Shown one piece after another: positions 1 through 9,896 of a stretch of DNA of 64,000 nt (position 1 is its first letter; each line of letters begins with the position of its first letter). This DNA comes from Yoonia vestfoldensis SKA53 (GTDB lineage Bacteria; Pseudomonadota; Alphaproteobacteria; Rhodobacterales; Rhodobacteraceae), in NCBI RefSeq assembly GCF_000152785.1, contig NZ_CH672414.1, positions 1,738,639 through 1,802,638 on the forward strand. Reading direction: 5' to 3'. Under the pieces are notes generated by a model. That model was not told the origin of the DNA. It saw only the letters and a list, made by a program, of their open reading frames with translations, and made no database searches. The translations under genes were made by a program, and so were the position numbers.

Positions 1-795
1 TCGCGGCTGTTTTACAGTGCAGCGGGCTGGACCATCGGGCCTGCGCTGGGGGTCTTTCTTTACAGCTGGTGGTCCCCCGCGCCGTTTTTCATCGCGGCAT
101 GCGCTGCTTTTTCCATGCTGAGCCTGTTCTCGTGGATGCGCCTTGGCAATGGCAAGCTGATCACCAAGGCGACACGACCGCCCGCGAACCCGCTGGCCTA
201 TCTGCCACGTTTTGCAGGGCAGCCACGGCTGATCGCGGGCTGGATTTTCGCAGTGGTCCGATCGGCAGGCTGGTGGGTCTATATCGTCTATCTGCCGATC
301 TATGCGATTGAAAACGGGCTGGGCGACAGGATCGCCGGGATCGTGTTGTCGATGTCGAATGCGGCGCTGTTCATTACGCCGCTGATGCTGCGCTGGATGC
401 AGAAACATTCGATCCGCTATGCGGTGCGCACCGGCTTTGTCACGGCGGGCTGTCTGTTCAGCATCGCGGGGCTGGCCGCGGGCTGGCCTTGGGTCACCGT
501 GCTGGCACTGGTCGGCGGGTCGTTCTTCCTGATCCTGCTGGACGTGTCGGGCGGCTTGCCGTTCCTCTTGGCCGTCAAACCATCCGAGCGGACCGAAATG
601 GCTGCCGTCTATGCCAGTTTCCGCGATGTGTCGGGTATCCTGACCCCCGGCACGGCCTGGCTGGTCTTGTTGTTCGCGCCAGTGTCGGGTGTTTTCGTGG
701 CATCGGGGGCGAGCTTGCTGGCCGCATGGGCGCTGTCGTCCAAGCTGCATCCGCGCCTTGGGCGGGCGCGGATCACAATCGCGCCAGCGGAATGA
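1..795 (+). CDS. MFS transporter, C-terminal part (5' truncated by window edge)
   Basis: The frame is open from base 1 and ends at TGA 793-795, leaving about 264 residues. They form a series of hydrophobic segments of about 20 residues separated by short charged loops (for example RWMQKHSIR between helices), as expected for the second half of a major facilitator superfamily permease in the inner membrane. The start lies outside the window. The substrate cannot be told from this fragment. The stop codon abuts the hisG stop on the other strand, with both stops sharing the sequence TGATCA. Family assignment rests on hydrophobic pattern and overall feel rather than on a diagnostic motif. Confidence 0.7.
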   Translation, partial: SRLFYSAAGWTIGPALGVFLYSWWSPAPFFIAACAAFSMLSLFSWMRLGNGKLITKATRPPANPLAYLPRFAGQPRLIAGWIFAVVRSAGWWVYIVYLPIYAIENGLGDRIAGIVLSMSNAALFITPLMLRWMQKHSIRYAVRTGFVTAGCLFSIAGLAAGWPWVTVLALVGGSFFLILLDVSGGLPFLLAVKPSERTEMAAVYASFRDVSGILTPGTAWLVLLFAPVSGVFVASGASLLAAWALSSKLHPRLGRARITIAPAE

Positions 796-1485
796 TCATA
801 GCTCCAGCGCCCGTTCCAGTGACGTGAGGATCTTGCGCTGCTGGGCCGTCCAATTGGCGCGGCTGCCACGAAACAACGTCGCCTGACTGGCATGGATCAG
901 CCCGTCGGACAGGATTTTCAGCCCATTGGCGCGCAGCGTCTCACCGGTCGAGGTGATATCGGCAATTGCCTCGGCAGTTTCATTCTTGACCGTGCCTTCG
1001 GTGGCCCCTTGGCTGTCGATCAGCTGGTAATCGGCCACACCATTGTCGCGCAGGAATTCGCGCACCAGCCGGTGGTATTTCGTGGCGATCCGCAGGCGGA
1101 ACCCGTGCTGCGCGCGAAACGCGGCTGCGGCTGCATCCAGATCATCAAGTGTATCGACATCAACCCAAGCCTGCGGCACTGCGATCACCAGATCAGCCCC
1201 GCCAAAGCCCATCAGTGCCATTTCCCGCACACGGCCCTGCCAATTCACCAGCTTTTCGCGCACCAGATCGGACCCGGTCACCCCCAGATGGATATTGCCC
1301 AGCGCCAGTTCGCGCGGGATTTCACCCGCTGACAACAAGACCAGTTCCAACCCCTCGATCCCATCCACGGCACCGGCATATTCACGCTCTGACCCAGATT
1401 TGCGCAAGGTGACGCCACGCGCGCCAAACCAGTCAAAGGTCTTTTCCATCAACCGCCCTTTGGACGGCACGCCAAGCTTCAGCAT
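796..1485 (-). CDS. hisG: ATP phosphoribosyltransferase catalytic subunit, short form (HisG-S)
   Basis: First enzyme of histidine biosynthesis: it joins ATP and PRPP to give phosphoribosyl-ATP in the cytoplasm. The 229-residue protein begins LKLGVPSKGRLME and carries the PRPP-binding stretch around ETAEAIADITSTGETLRANG (about residues 168-187). The length is that of the short HisG form, which lacks the C-terminal regulatory ACT-like domain and needs HisZ as regulatory partner. That partner is encoded immediately upstream, overlapping by 7 nt, so the two are translated together in stoichiometric fashion. Transcription presumably starts upstream of hisS. Very secure assignment. Confidence 0.97.
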   Translation of the reverse strand: MLKLGVPSKGRLMEKTFDWFGARGVTLRKSGSEREYAGAVDGIEGLELVLLSAGEIPRELALGNIHLGVTGSDLVREKLVNWQGRVREMALMGFGGADLVIAVPQAWVDVDTLDDLDAAAAAFRAQHGFRLRIATKYHRLVREFLRDNGVADYQLIDSQGATEGTVKNETAEAIADITSTGETLRANGLKILSDGLIHASQATLFRGSRANWTAQQRKILTSLERALEL

Positions 1486-2558
1486 CTGCCCACCTCCAGC
1501 GCCAGATCGGGGCGGATCACGCCGCCCACCGCAGGCACCGCGCGCCCCTGCCCCAACCGCGCGGTCAGCGCGTCATAACGGCCACCTGTGGCAATCGGCG
1601 GCAGTTCGGGGCGCTCGCTCGCGTAAAAACCAAAGACGAAACCATCGTAATATTCAAGCGACGTACGCCCATAACTGCCTTCGAAATCGAGCGTGTCAAC
1701 GTCGATCCCGCGGGCGGCCATCGCATGCAGCCGCGCCTCCATCCGGCGCACGGCACTGCCGATGCTGGGCATGTCCACGGCGATATCGCGCAGCACGCTC
1801 AGCGCATCGGTGCTGGTGGCGCGCAGGCCAAGAATCGCATCGATCAGCGCGGTTTCATCGGACGACAAGGGCGCTGCTGCGGCATCCGCACGCAAGGCTG
1901 CGATACGGGCCGCAACCTCTGCCTGACTGCGCAAGCCGATCTCGGGACCGGCAGCGGCGAAAGGATCATCCGCCGCCAGCAAGGCCGCACGCAGGGGCGG
2001 CACATCACCCGCGCCATAGCGGCGCAGCAGCGCGCGAAATCGGACCGGCCGCCAGATATGGCGCAGCAAAGCTGCCTTGCGGTCCTCGGTCGTGCGCAAC
2101 CCGCGCACCGCAGCCATCAGCACGCCGATATCGCCTGTTGCCGCCCGCAAAGGCAGGCCTGCCAGCCCTGCGGCGATCACGGCAAAGACTTCGGCATCGG
2201 CGGCGGCGGGGTTCTGGCCGTCAAACACCTCGTATCCGACCTGCACATATTCATTGGCACGCGTCTCGTCGGTTTCTTGTTTGCGGAACACCTTACCCGA
2301 ATAGGTATAGCGCGCGGGATCGGCATAGGTTTCCATATGCATCTGCACGACCGGCACCGTGAAATCGGGGCGCAGCACCATTTCGCCGCGCAAGGGATCG
2401 GCGGTCAGATAGGCGCGCGCACGGATATCATCGCCATAAAGATCAAGCAACAGATCGGCAGGTTGCAGCACATCCGCCTTGACCACGACAGCCCCTTGCG
2501 CTGCGAAATGGTCACGCAGGCGGCGCGCCTCGGTCAGGGTCGCGGGCGAGGTCGGCAT
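1479..2558 (-). CDS. hisZ: ATP phosphoribosyltransferase regulatory subunit HisZ
   Basis: A catalytically dead paralogue of histidyl-tRNA synthetase (359 residues) that binds short-form HisG and confers histidine feedback inhibition. It keeps class II synthetase-like segments (LRPDFTVPVVQMHM near residue 62, YSGKVFRKQETDE near 85) and a GGRYDALTARLG motif near the C-terminus, but is about 130 residues shorter than the HisS encoded just upstream and lacks the C-terminal anticodon-binding domain. Its start overlaps the hisS stop by 1 nt (TGATG) and its end overlaps hisG, making a hisS-hisZ-hisG unit in which tRNA charging and synthesis of histidine are co-expressed. Confidence 0.95.
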   Translation of the reverse strand: MPTSPATLTEARRLRDHFAAQGAVVVKADVLQPADLLLDLYGDDIRARAYLTADPLRGEMVLRPDFTVPVVQMHMETYADPARYTYSGKVFRKQETDETRANEYVQVGYEVFDGQNPAAADAEVFAVIAAGLAGLPLRAATGDIGVLMAAVRGLRTTEDRKAALLRHIWRPVRFRALLRRYGAGDVPPLRAALLAADDPFAAAGPEIGLRSQAEVAARIAALRADAAAAPLSSDETALIDAILGLRATSTDALSVLRDIAVDMPSIGSAVRRMEARLHAMAARGIDVDTLDFEGSYGRTSLEYYDGFVFGFYASERPELPPIATGGRYDALTARLGQGRAVPAVGGVIRPDLALEVGRC

Positions 2559-4036
2559 CAGCCCTGCCCGTCCAGAATGGCGCGCACGCGGGCGACCATC
2601 TGCTCACGTGACACTTCGTATTGGCTGGGGCGGTCTTTCCATTCTTCCAACGTGGCGTTCTTGGCAATCTGCGCCCCAAGGATCAAATCCTTGATCTGCA
2701 CGACACCTTTGGCGAATTCGTCGCCCCCCGCGATGATCGCAACGGGTGATGCGCGCTTGTCGGCATATTTCAGCTGGTTGCCGAAATTCTTGGGATTGCC
2801 AAGATAGACCTCGGATCTGATCCCCGCCTTGCGCAATTCGGCCACCATGCTTTGGTAATCGGCCATATGCGCGCGGTCCATGACAGTGACGATGACGGGA
2901 CCGGCAGATGCAGACGTGATGCGCCCCGTGGCGCGCAAGGCAGCCAGCAGCCGGTCCACCCCGATCGAGACACCCGTCGCAGGCACCTCTTGTCCGGTAA
3001 AGCGCTTGACCAGATCGTCATAGCGCCCCCCCCCCGCGACCGAGCCGAAATTGCGCGGACGGCCCTTTTCATCGGTGACCTCAAAGGTCAGTTCGGCCTC
3101 AAAGACAGGGCCGGTGTAATAGCCAAGGCCGCGCACGACGGAGGGGTCGATGACGATGCGGTCGGGGCCATAACCTTGGGCAGACAGCAATCCTGCGATC
3201 TCGTCAAGCTCTGCGACACCGGCCACCCCGATGGGCGAGCCTGCCACCAGTTCGGCCAGCCGCGCGACGGTGGCGGCACCGGTGTCGCGCTTGGCCTCCA
3301 TGAACCCGATGACGACATCCGCCTGCGCCTGCGACAACCCCGCGCCCTTGGTGAAATCGCCACTCTCATCCTTGCGACCCTCGCCCAGCAGCGCGCGCAC
3401 GCCCGCCACACCCAGCCGGTCAAGCTTGTCGATAGCACGCAGCACGATGCCGCGTTCGGCTTCTGTGTCATCCCCCGACAGGCCGGCCACCTCTAGCACG
3501 CCGTTCAGAACCTTGCGATTGTTGACACGAATGACGTAATCACCGCGCGCGATGCCCACTTCTTCCAGACAATCCGCCAGCATCGCACAAATCTCGGCAT
3601 CCGCGGCGACACTGGCCGCCCCCACCGTATCGGCATCGCATTGGTAAAACTGCCGGAACCGGCCGGGTCCGGGTTTTTCATTGCGCCAGACCGGCCCCAT
3701 GGCATAGCGGCGATAAGGGCTTGGCAGATCGTTGCGATATTGCGCCGCCACCCGCGCCAAAGGGGCGGTCAGATCATAACGCAGCGCCAGCCAATCGGCA
3801 TCCTCCTGCCATGCGAAAACACCCTCATTGGGACGATCCACATCAGGCAGGAACTTGCCCAAAGCCTCGACCGTCTCGACAGCGGATGTCTCCAAAGCAT
3901 CAAATCCATAGCGATCGTAGACAGCCGCAATCTTGGCCAGCATCGCGGCCCGTTCGGTCACATCCGCGCCGAAATAATCCTGAAACCCCTTGGGCGTCAC
4001 TGCCTTGGGGCGCGGTTGCTTTTTGTCACTGGCCAT
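2558..4036 (-). CDS. hisS: Histidyl-tRNA synthetase
   Basis: Class II aminoacyl-tRNA synthetase (492 residues) that charges tRNA-His in the cytoplasm. Motif 2 is visible as [27 protein letters not shown] (about 108-134). The HisS-specific signature follows as [13 protein letters not shown] and the motif 3 region as [12 protein letters not shown], with a C-terminal anticodon-binding domain. It is longer than the E. coli enzyme, as is usual for alphaproteobacteria. The GGG of the GGGRYDD motif is encoded inside a run of ten G at 3026-3035 (C on the plus strand). It is first gene of hisS-hisZ-hisG. The 163-bp gap upstream should contain the operon promoter, though I see no convincing boxes. Confidence 0.97.
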   Translation of the reverse strand: MASDKKQPRPKAVTPKGFQDYFGADVTERAAMLAKIAAVYDRYGFDALETSAVETVEALGKFLPDVDRPNEGVFAWQEDADWLALRYDLTAPLARVAAQYRNDLPSPYRRYAMGPVWRNEKPGPGRFRQFYQCDADTVGAASVAADAEICAMLADCLEEVGIARGDYVIRVNNRKVLNGVLEVAGLSGDDTEAERGIVLRAIDKLDRLGVAGVRALLGEGRKDESGDFTKGAGLSQAQADVVIGFMEAKRDTGAATVARLAELVAGSPIGVAGVAELDEIAGLLSAQGYGPDRIVIDPSVVRGLGYYTGPVFEAELTFEVTDEKGRPRNFGSVAGGGRYDDLVKRFTGQEVPATGVSIGVDRLLAALRATGRITSASAGPVIVTVMDRAHMADYQSMVAELRKAGIRSEVYLGNPKNFGNQLKYADKRASPVAIIAGGDEFAKGVVQIKDLILGAQIAKNATLEEWKDRPSQYEVSREQMVARVRAILDGQG

Positions 4037-4199
4037 CGCGATGTCCTTTTGCTTTGGCGCGGTTTACCCCGCAAGCATGACAGGGGCAATGCAATGCAAG
4101 GCTGCACCAAAGGCCCTTTCACTTCTTTTTTCCAAAAATACTCAAAGCAGAACCGCGCCACAGGCTTTGCGCGCGCGCAAGGGCGGTGTATCAGACACC

Positions 4200-4403
4200 A
4201 TGAACACCATTGACCCGCTCGAAGAAAAAATCGCCCATCTCACGCGCAGCGTCGATGATCTGTCTGATATTGTCGCGCGTCAGGACAAAGAACTAGCGTT
4301 GCTGACGCGGCGCGTCGCGCTGTTGATCGAACGGGAAATGTCGCGCGATCAAGACGCCGGCAACAACGTCACCTTGACAGACCAGCGCCCGCCGCATTGG
4401 TAG
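4200..4403 (+). CDS. slyX: SlyX family protein
   Basis: A 67-residue protein starting at the ATG at 4200 (MNTIDPLEEKIAHL). It has a heptad pattern of Leu/Ile/Val (IAHL, VDDL, LALLTRRVALLI) over residues 10-43, predicting a coiled coil, and ends in the family-typical PPHW (PPHY in many members). SlyX proteins are small coiled-coil proteins of unknown biochemical role. It lies between hisS, on the opposite strand, and the 3' end of dnaE, converging on dnaE with an 18-bp gap. The gene is probably monocistronic. The longer upstream reading frame has no support. Confidence 0.85.
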   Translation: MNTIDPLEEKIAHLTRSVDDLSDIVARQDKELALLTRRVALLIEREMSRDQDAGNNVTLTDQRPPHW

Positions 4404-4421
4404 GGAGCATCACGATCCGGC

Positions 4422-7400
4422 TTACGCGTCCTCGACCTCGATCACCCCGCCAAGGCTGCGCAAGGCACCCTTGATCTGCGGATTGACCGGAAACGGCTCG
4501 CCAAGATCAAGCTCGACCTCGCCGGGCAGATCCGCATTGGTCAGGCAGATATAGACCGGCCCACGCGCGGCGCGCACCCCGTCGCGGGCGGCACTGGCCA
4601 GAATGCTGGCAATCGTGTCAATCGCGCTGGGGCTATCGATGAACACGCGCAATCCCGCCGAACCTGCATCGGCCACCACACTGTCGATGGGCGACACCGA
4701 CCGGCCCAAAAGCTTGAGCTGGTCCCCCTCCATCGTCGCCTCGCATTGCAGCACGATCTGCGATCCTGTCTCCAGATAGGTGCGCGCGACCTCAAGCGTG
4801 TCGGAAAACATCGTGACCTCGTATTGGCCCGTTGGATCAGACAATTGTACAAAGGCGAAACGGTTGCCACGCGCCGATTTGCGTTCTTGCCGGCCTGACA
4901 CGGTGCCTGCCATCTTGACCAGCGCCGCACCCTTTTCGGCACGCGCGATCACCTCGTCCAGCGTCAATACCTGCTTGCGTTTCAGCGCGCCCATGTAATC
5001 GTCAAGCGGATGGCCCGACAGATAGAACCCGATGGCCTTGAATTCCTCGGCCAGCCGTTCGGCAGGCAGCCAGTCATCGCCAAAGGCAAGGCGCGGTTCG
5101 GGCAAATCCTCGCCCGCATCACCGAACAGCGATACCTGGTTAGATGATTTTTGATCATGGATCGCCGCCGAATAGGCAGTCAGCGCATCCAGCGATGCCA
5201 TCACCCGCCGCCGGTTGCGGTCAAGCACATCAAACGCCCCTGCGCGGGCGAGCATCTCCAGCGACCGTTTGCCGATGCGCTTGAGATCACAGCGCCGCGC
5301 GAAATCGAACAGGTTCACGAATGGTTTCGGTGTCGCCCCGGACGCAGATCCGGGGCCTCCGGCGGAGTGAGGCCCCGGGTCAAGCCCGGGGTGACCCTCA
5401 CGGCCCGCAACGATCAGCTTCATCGCCTCGACACCGACGTTTTTCAAAGCACCCAGCGCATAGACCAGCTTGCCGTCCTGCACCTCGAAAGTAGCACCCG
5501 ACCGGTTCACGCAGGGCGGGATGTAATCAATCCCCAGCCCTTTTTTGACCTCTTGGAAATAGACGCCAAGCTTGTCGGTCAGGTGGATATCGCAGTTCAT
5601 GACACCGGCCATGAATTCGACCGGATGGTTCGCCTTGAGCCATGCAGTCTGGTAACTGACCACGGCATAAGCTGCGGCATGCGATTTGTTGAACCCGTAA
5701 TTGGCGAATTTCTCCAGAAGGTCGAACACCTCGCGCGCCTTTTTCGGCTCCACCCCGTTGGCCTTGGCGCCGGCCTCGAATTTGGGGCGTTCCTTGGCCA
5801 TTTCCTCGGCGATTTTCTTACCCATCGCGCGGCGCAACAAATCCGCCCCGCCAAGGCTGTAACCCGCCATGACCTGCGCGATCTCCATCACCTGTTCCTG
5901 ATAAACGATGATGCCTTGGGTTTCCGCCAGAATGTGGTCGATCGACGGATGGATCGATTCCAGCTCTTTGATCCCGTTCTTCACCTCGCAATAGGTGGGG
6001 ATATTCTCCATCGGGCCGGGCCGGTAAAGCGCCACCAGCGCCACGATATCCTCGATACAGGTGGGTTTCATGCGCTTGAGCGCATCCATCATGCCAGAGC
6101 TTTCCACCTGAAACACGGCGATGGTCTTGGCAGATGCATAAAGCGCATAGGATTTCGCATCATCCAGCGGGATCGCCCCGATATCATATTCAAAACCTAC
6201 GGGCGGCTGATACAGCACATCGCCATCCGCGGTGACATTCAGGCTGCGCCCCGCCTTGCGGATCAGTTCCACTGCATTGTGGATCACGGTCAGGGTTTTC
6301 AGCCCCAGAAAGTCGAATTTTACCAGCCCCGCCTGTTCCACCCATTTCATATTGAACTGGGTTGCGGGCATGTCAGAGCGCGGGTCTTGATAAAGCGGCA
6401 CCAATTCATCCAGCGGCCGGTCCCCGATTACCACACCCGCGGCATGGGTCGATGCATTGCGCAACAGCCCCTCGACCTGCTGGGCATAGGTCAGCAGGCG
6501 TTGCACGACCTCTTCGTTCTTGGCCTCTTCGCGCAGGCGCGGCTCGTCCGCCAGCGCCTTTTCGATGCTGACGGGTTTGACGCCTTCGACGGGGATCATC
6601 TTGGATAGGCGGTCCACCTGACCATAAGGCATCTGCAACACGCGCCCCACATCGCGCACGGCGGCTTTGGACAAGAGCGCACCAAAGGTGATGATCTGCC
6701 CCACACGGTCGCGGCCGTATTTGTCCTGCACATAGCGGATGACTTCTTCGCGGCGGTCCATGCAAAAGTCGATGTCGAAATCAGGCATCGACACACGTTC
6801 GGGGTTCAGAAAGCGTTCAAACAGCAGGCTATAGCGCAAAGGGTCCAGATCGGTGATCAGCAGCGCATAGGCGACGAGCGAGCCAGCCCCCGACCCCCGC
6901 CCCGGGCCTACGGGAATCCCGTTGTCCTTGGCCCATTTGATGAAATCGGCGACGATCAGGAAATAGCCGGGAAACCCCATGCCCTCGATGATGCCAAGCT
7001 CGAAATCGAGCCGTTTTTCGTAGTCCTCGATACTTGCCGCATGCGGGATCACGGCCAGCCGCGCGCGCAGCCCTTCTTGCGCTTGCCTACGCAATTCGGC
7101 GACTTCGTCATCGGCGAATTTGGGCAGGATCGGCGCCCGTTTATAGGCTTTGAAGGCGCAGCGCTGTGCGATCTCGATCGTGTTTTCCAAGGCTTCGGGC
7201 AGATCGGCAAACAGCGTCGCCATTTCGCGTGGGGATTTGAAATAATGCTGCGGCGTCAGGCGGCGGCGCGGTTCTTGTTGATCGACATAAGCGCCATCCG
7301 CGATGCAGATCAGCGCGTCATGGGCTTCGTAAAAGGCCGATTTTGGGAAATAGACGTCGTTGGTTGCGACCAGCGGCAGACCCTTGGCATAGGCCATTTC

Positions 7401-7988
7401 GATATGGCCACGCTCGGACAGCCGTTCCGCCTCGGGCAGGCCACCATCGACAGGGTGGCGCTGCAATTCGACATACAACCGCTGCGGATAGATCGCAGCC
7501 AACTGATCCAGCAACAGATCGGCCTTGGCCTGTTGGCCGTGGCGCAACAACCGCCCGATGGGGCCGTCCGGGCCACCCGTCAGGCAGATCAGCCCCGTAC
7601 CATATTGCGCCAGCTCATCCACGGTGACCTGCGGCAATTCACCGGCAGCATCCAGATAGGCGCAGGAATTCAGCTTCATCAGGTTCAGATAACCCGCCTC
7701 GTTCTGCGCCAGCAGCACGATTGGGGCGGGTGGTTCGGGCCGTTTGCCGGGGTCAGGGGTGGCATAGGCCAGATCAAGCTGGCAACCGATGATCGGCTGC
7801 ACGCCTGCCTTGACAGCGTATTCGGAAAACTCCAGCGCGCAGAACATGTTGTTGGTATCGGTCACGGCGACCGCAGGCATCCCCATGCCCGCCGCCAATG
7901 GGGCCAGCGATTTGACCGGCACCGCCCCTTCCAGCAAGGAATATTCGGTATGGGTGCGCAGGTGGATGAATCGGGGGCTGTCTGTCAT
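4422..7988 (-). CDS. dnaE: DNA polymerase III alpha subunit (replicative polymerase)
   Basis: Catalytic subunit of the chromosomal replicase, 1188 residues. In order it shows an N-terminal PHP domain (FIHLRTHTEYSLLEGA), a palm with GPGRGSGAGSLVAY and the catalytic PDFDIDFCMDRR acidic motif (about 400-411), the NASTHAAGVVIG and KFDFLGLKTL segments of the polymerase core, the helix-hairpin-helix region, and a C-terminal OB fold (VKMAGTVSGRQERKSARG). It is slightly longer than the E. coli protein. Part of the excess is a Gly/Pro/Ser-rich stretch at about residues 863-886, encoded by a palindromic repeat described separately. It is divergent from the ArsR-type gene, with 89 bp between starts. Confidence 0.97.
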   Translation of the reverse strand: MTDSPRFIHLRTHTEYSLLEGAVPVKSLAPLAAGMGMPAVAVTDTNNMFCALEFSEYAVKAGVQPIIGCQLDLAYATPDPGKRPEPPAPIVLLAQNEAGYLNLMKLNSCAYLDAAGELPQVTVDELAQYGTGLICLTGGPDGPIGRLLRHGQQAKADLLLDQLAAIYPQRLYVELQRHPVDGGLPEAERLSERGHIEMAYAKGLPLVATNDVYFPKSAFYEAHDALICIADGAYVDQQEPRRRLTPQHYFKSPREMATLFADLPEALENTIEIAQRCAFKAYKRAPILPKFADDEVAELRRQAQEGLRARLAVIPHAASIEDYEKRLDFELGIIEGMGFPGYFLIVADFIKWAKDNGIPVGPGRGSGAGSLVAYALLITDLDPLRYSLLFERFLNPERVSMPDFDIDFCMDRREEVIRYVQDKYGRDRVGQIITFGALLSKAAVRDVGRVLQMPYGQVDRLSKMIPVEGVKPVSIEKALADEPRLREEAKNEEVVQRLLTYAQQVEGLLRNASTHAAGVVIGDRPLDELVPLYQDPRSDMPATQFNMKWVEQAGLVKFDFLGLKTLTVIHNAVELIRKAGRSLNVTADGDVLYQPPVGFEYDIGAIPLDDAKSYALYASAKTIAVFQVESSGMMDALKRMKPTCIEDIVALVALYRPGPMENIPTYCEVKNGIKELESIHPSIDHILAETQGIIVYQEQVMEIAQVMAGYSLGGADLLRRAMGKKIAEEMAKERPKFEAGAKANGVEPKKAREVFDLLEKFANYGFNKSHAAAYAVVSYQTAWLKANHPVEFMAGVMNCDIHLTDKLGVYFQEVKKGLGIDYIPPCVNRSGATFEVQDGKLVYALGALKNVGVEAMKLIVAGREGHPGLDPGPHSAGGPGSASGATPKPFVNLFDFARRCDLKRIGKRSLEMLARAGAFDVLDRNRRRVMASLDALTAYSAAIHDQKSSNQVSLFGDAGEDLPEPRLAFGDDWLPAERLAEEFKAIGFYLSGHPLDDYMGALKRKQVLTLDEVIARAEKGAALVKMAGTVSGRQERKSARGNRFAFVQLSDPTGQYEVTMFSDTLEVARTYLETGSQIVLQCEATMEGDQLKLLGRSVSPIDSVVADAGSAGLRVFIDSPSAIDTIASILASAARDGVRAARGPVYICLTNADLPGEVELDLGEPFPVNPQIKGALRSLGGVIEVEDA
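5332..5395 (-). repeat. Palindromic repeat inserted in frame inside dnaE
   Basis: Two imperfectly complementary arms, 5332-5358 and 5370-5395, flank an 11-nt loop and can form a long GC-rich hairpin. On the dnaE strand the arms read GTCACCCCGGGCTTGACCCG... and ...CCGGATCTGCGTCCGGGGCGAC. This resembles the abundant dispersed palindromes of alphaproteobacterial genomes that usually lie between genes. Here it is translated (HPGLDPGPHSAGG...SGATPKP) between the segment ending LIVAGRE and the conserved FVNLFDFARRCD, without disrupting the frame. Confidence 0.8.
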
Positions 7989-8077
7989 TTGGCGAAACTA
8001 GCGGATGGGCGCGCAGGTACAAGGCCGCGTGCGGCCGCTGCCTTGACTTGGACCGCTTTAGACTGCCACTAGACCCG

Positions 8078-8374
8078 ATGACGGCGAAACTTGATAAATT
8101 CTTTGGGGCGATGTCGGACCCAACACGGCGCGCGGTGCTGGAACGGCTGGCCTCTGGCCCCGCCAGCGTGGGTGAATTGCACAGGCCGCACCAGATGGCC
8201 CTGCCGACCTTCATGCGGCATCTGAAAGTCCTGGAAGACAGCGGCGTGCTGCGGTCGGTCAAGAAAGGCCGCGTGCGAACCTGCCAGCTGGAAACAGCCC
8301 CCTTGATCGAGGTGCAAGGCTGGCTGGCATGGCAACGCACGATCTGGGAAAACCGCGACGCGGGCCAACCCTGA
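8078..8374 (+). CDS. ArsR/SmtB-type winged-helix transcriptional regulator
   Basis: A 98-residue regulator. The start chosen is the ATG at 8078 (MTAKLDKFFGAMSDPTRRAVLERL), because the conserved DPTRRAVLERLASGPASVGEL opening of the winged helix follows at once. The recognition helix falls in ALPTFMRHLKVLEDSGVLRSVKKGR. No metal-binding Cys pair (ELCVCDL-type) is present, so this belongs to the metal-independent branch that often controls neighbouring START/SRPBCC or metabolic genes. It lies between divergent dnaE and the xanthine dehydrogenase operon 166 bp downstream on the same strand. A role in controlling that operon is only inferred from position. Confidence 0.85.
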   Translation: MTAKLDKFFGAMSDPTRRAVLERLASGPASVGELHRPHQMALPTFMRHLKVLEDSGVLRSVKKGRVRTCQLETAPLIEVQGWLAWQRTIWENRDAGQP

Positions 8375-8540
8375 GAGCCGCCCATTTTTTTAGCGAAAGC
8401 AGCGTTGCAGGGCAATTGGCGGCGAAAACTCTTGCAAACGGGCGGTCAGGCCGGTTTGATACGCTGTAGTGACGGGCAGATGTCTACGCCGCATCGACAT
8501 TTGCATCCTTTTGATCTGGTAACGCGGCAGGTCTACACCA

Positions 8541-9896
8541 ATGGAAATCACGTTTCTTCTGAACGGGGAAACCATGCGCATCACCGCGCAACCCACAACG
8601 ACGTTGCTGGATTGGCTGCGCAATGACCAAGGCCTCTGCGGCACCAAGGAAGGCTGCAACGAGGGCGATTGCGGCGCCTGCACAGTGATGGTGACGGATG
8701 ACAGCGGCGCGAAATCGCTGAACGCCTGCATCCTGCTTTTGCCCCAGCTGCATGGCAAGGCCGTGCGCACCGTCGAAGGCATTGCCGCACCGGATGGTGC
8801 GCTGCACCCGGTCCAGCAGGCGATGATCGACCACCACGGGTCGCAATGCGGGTTTTGCACCCCCGGTTTCATCGCCGCGATGGCGACAGCCCATCTGGCC
8901 GGCCGGACCGACCATGATGATGTGCTGGCAGGCAATTTGTGCCGCTGTACGGGCTATGCCCCGATCATCCGCGCGGCGAAGGCGGCAGAAGCCCTGCCCA
9001 GCCCTGATTGGGTCAAAGATATCCCGCCTGCGGTCGCACCCGCCCTCTATGCGCCCGAGACTTTGGATGAGCTGGCCGCATATTATGCTGCCCACCCCGA
9101 TGCAACGATTGTCGCGGGGGCGACCGATGTCGGCCTTTGGGTCACAAAACAATTGCGCGACCTGCAAATCCCCGTATTCCTGCACCGTTGTGTGGACTTG
9201 CAGCACATCACCGTGGCGGATGACGCCATTGACATTGGCGCAGGTGTGACCATGGCCGCGGTATTGGGTAAGATGGGTGAATATCACCCATCCTACGCGG
9301 AATTGATCCGGCGGTATGGGTCTGATCAGGTGCGCAATGCGGCGACTATCGGCGGCAATATTGCCAATGGATCGCCCATCGGGGACAATCCACCCGCGCT
9401 GATCGCGCTTGGCGCGACCTTGCATCTGCGGCACGGGGAAGACACGCGGCAAATGCCGGTCGAGGATTTCTTTCTCGACTACGGCAAGCAGGACCGCAAG
9501 CCTGGCGAATTGGTGACGGGCGTCACCCTGCCGCGCGTGTCCCCTGATCTGCGCTGCTACAAGATATCCAAACGCTTTGATCAGGATATTTCCGCCGTCT
9601 GTGGCTGTTTCAACATCAGCGTCGCGGATGGCGTGGTCACAACCGCGCGGATTGCCTTTGGCGGGATGGCCGGCGTGCCGAAAAGGGCCGCAGCGGTCGA
9701 GGCGGCCTTGATCGGTCAACCTTGGACGCAAGAAAGCGTCGCTGCCGCCGCTCGCGCCTTTAGGGATGATTTCACGCCGCTGTCAGATATGCGCGCCAGC
9801 GCGGATTACCGGCTGCAGGTCGCGCAGAACCTGTTGCTGCGCTATTTCGCGCAAAGCACGGGGCAAGCCGCCAATGTGCTGGAGGTATCGGCATGA
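8541..9896 (+). CDS. xdhA: Xanthine dehydrogenase small subunit (2Fe-2S and FAD)
   Basis: Electron-transfer subunit (451 residues) of xanthine dehydrogenase, which oxidises hypoxanthine and xanthine to urate with NAD+. The N-terminal plant-type [2Fe-2S] domain has Cys39, Cys44, Cys47 and Cys63. The second [2Fe-2S] domain has CGFC (103-106) and CRC (134-136). The rest is an FAD-binding domain ([25 protein letters not shown]) and a C-terminal CO-dehydrogenase-flavoprotein-like domain. It overlaps xdhB by 4 nt. The start is supported by [10 protein letters not shown], the normal family N-terminus. The 166-bp leader upstream should hold the promoter of the whole purine operon. Confidence 0.96.
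   Translation: MEITFLLNGETMRITAQPTTTLLDWLRNDQGLCGTKEGCNEGDCGACTVMVTDDSGAKSLNACILLLPQLHGKAVRTVEGIAAPDGALHPVQQAMIDHHGSQCGFCTPGFIAAMATAHLAGRTDHDDVLAGNLCRCTGYAPIIRAAKAAEALPSPDWVKDIPPAVAPALYAPETLDELAAYYAAHPDATIVAGATDVGLWVTKQLRDLQIPVFLHRCVDLQHITVADDAIDIGAGVTMAAVLGKMGEYHPSYAELIRRYGSDQVRNAATIGGNIANGSPIGDNPPALIALGATLHLRHGEDTRQMPVEDFFLDYGKQDRKPGELVTGVTLPRVSPDLRCYKISKRFDQDISAVCGCFNISVADGVVTTARIAFGGMAGVPKRAAAVEAALIGQPWTQESVAAAARAFRDDFTPLSDMRASADYRLQVAQNLLLRYFAQSTGQAANVLEVSA

Noticed and set aside
1043-2362. 439-codon plus-strand frame opposite hisG and hisZ
   Set aside because: Extreme Arg/Ser/Pro composition with no hydrophobic pattern. It is a shadow of the his genes.
5151-6608. 485-codon plus-strand frame opposite dnaE
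   Set aside because: No domain, and the minus strand carries the conserved polymerase core here.
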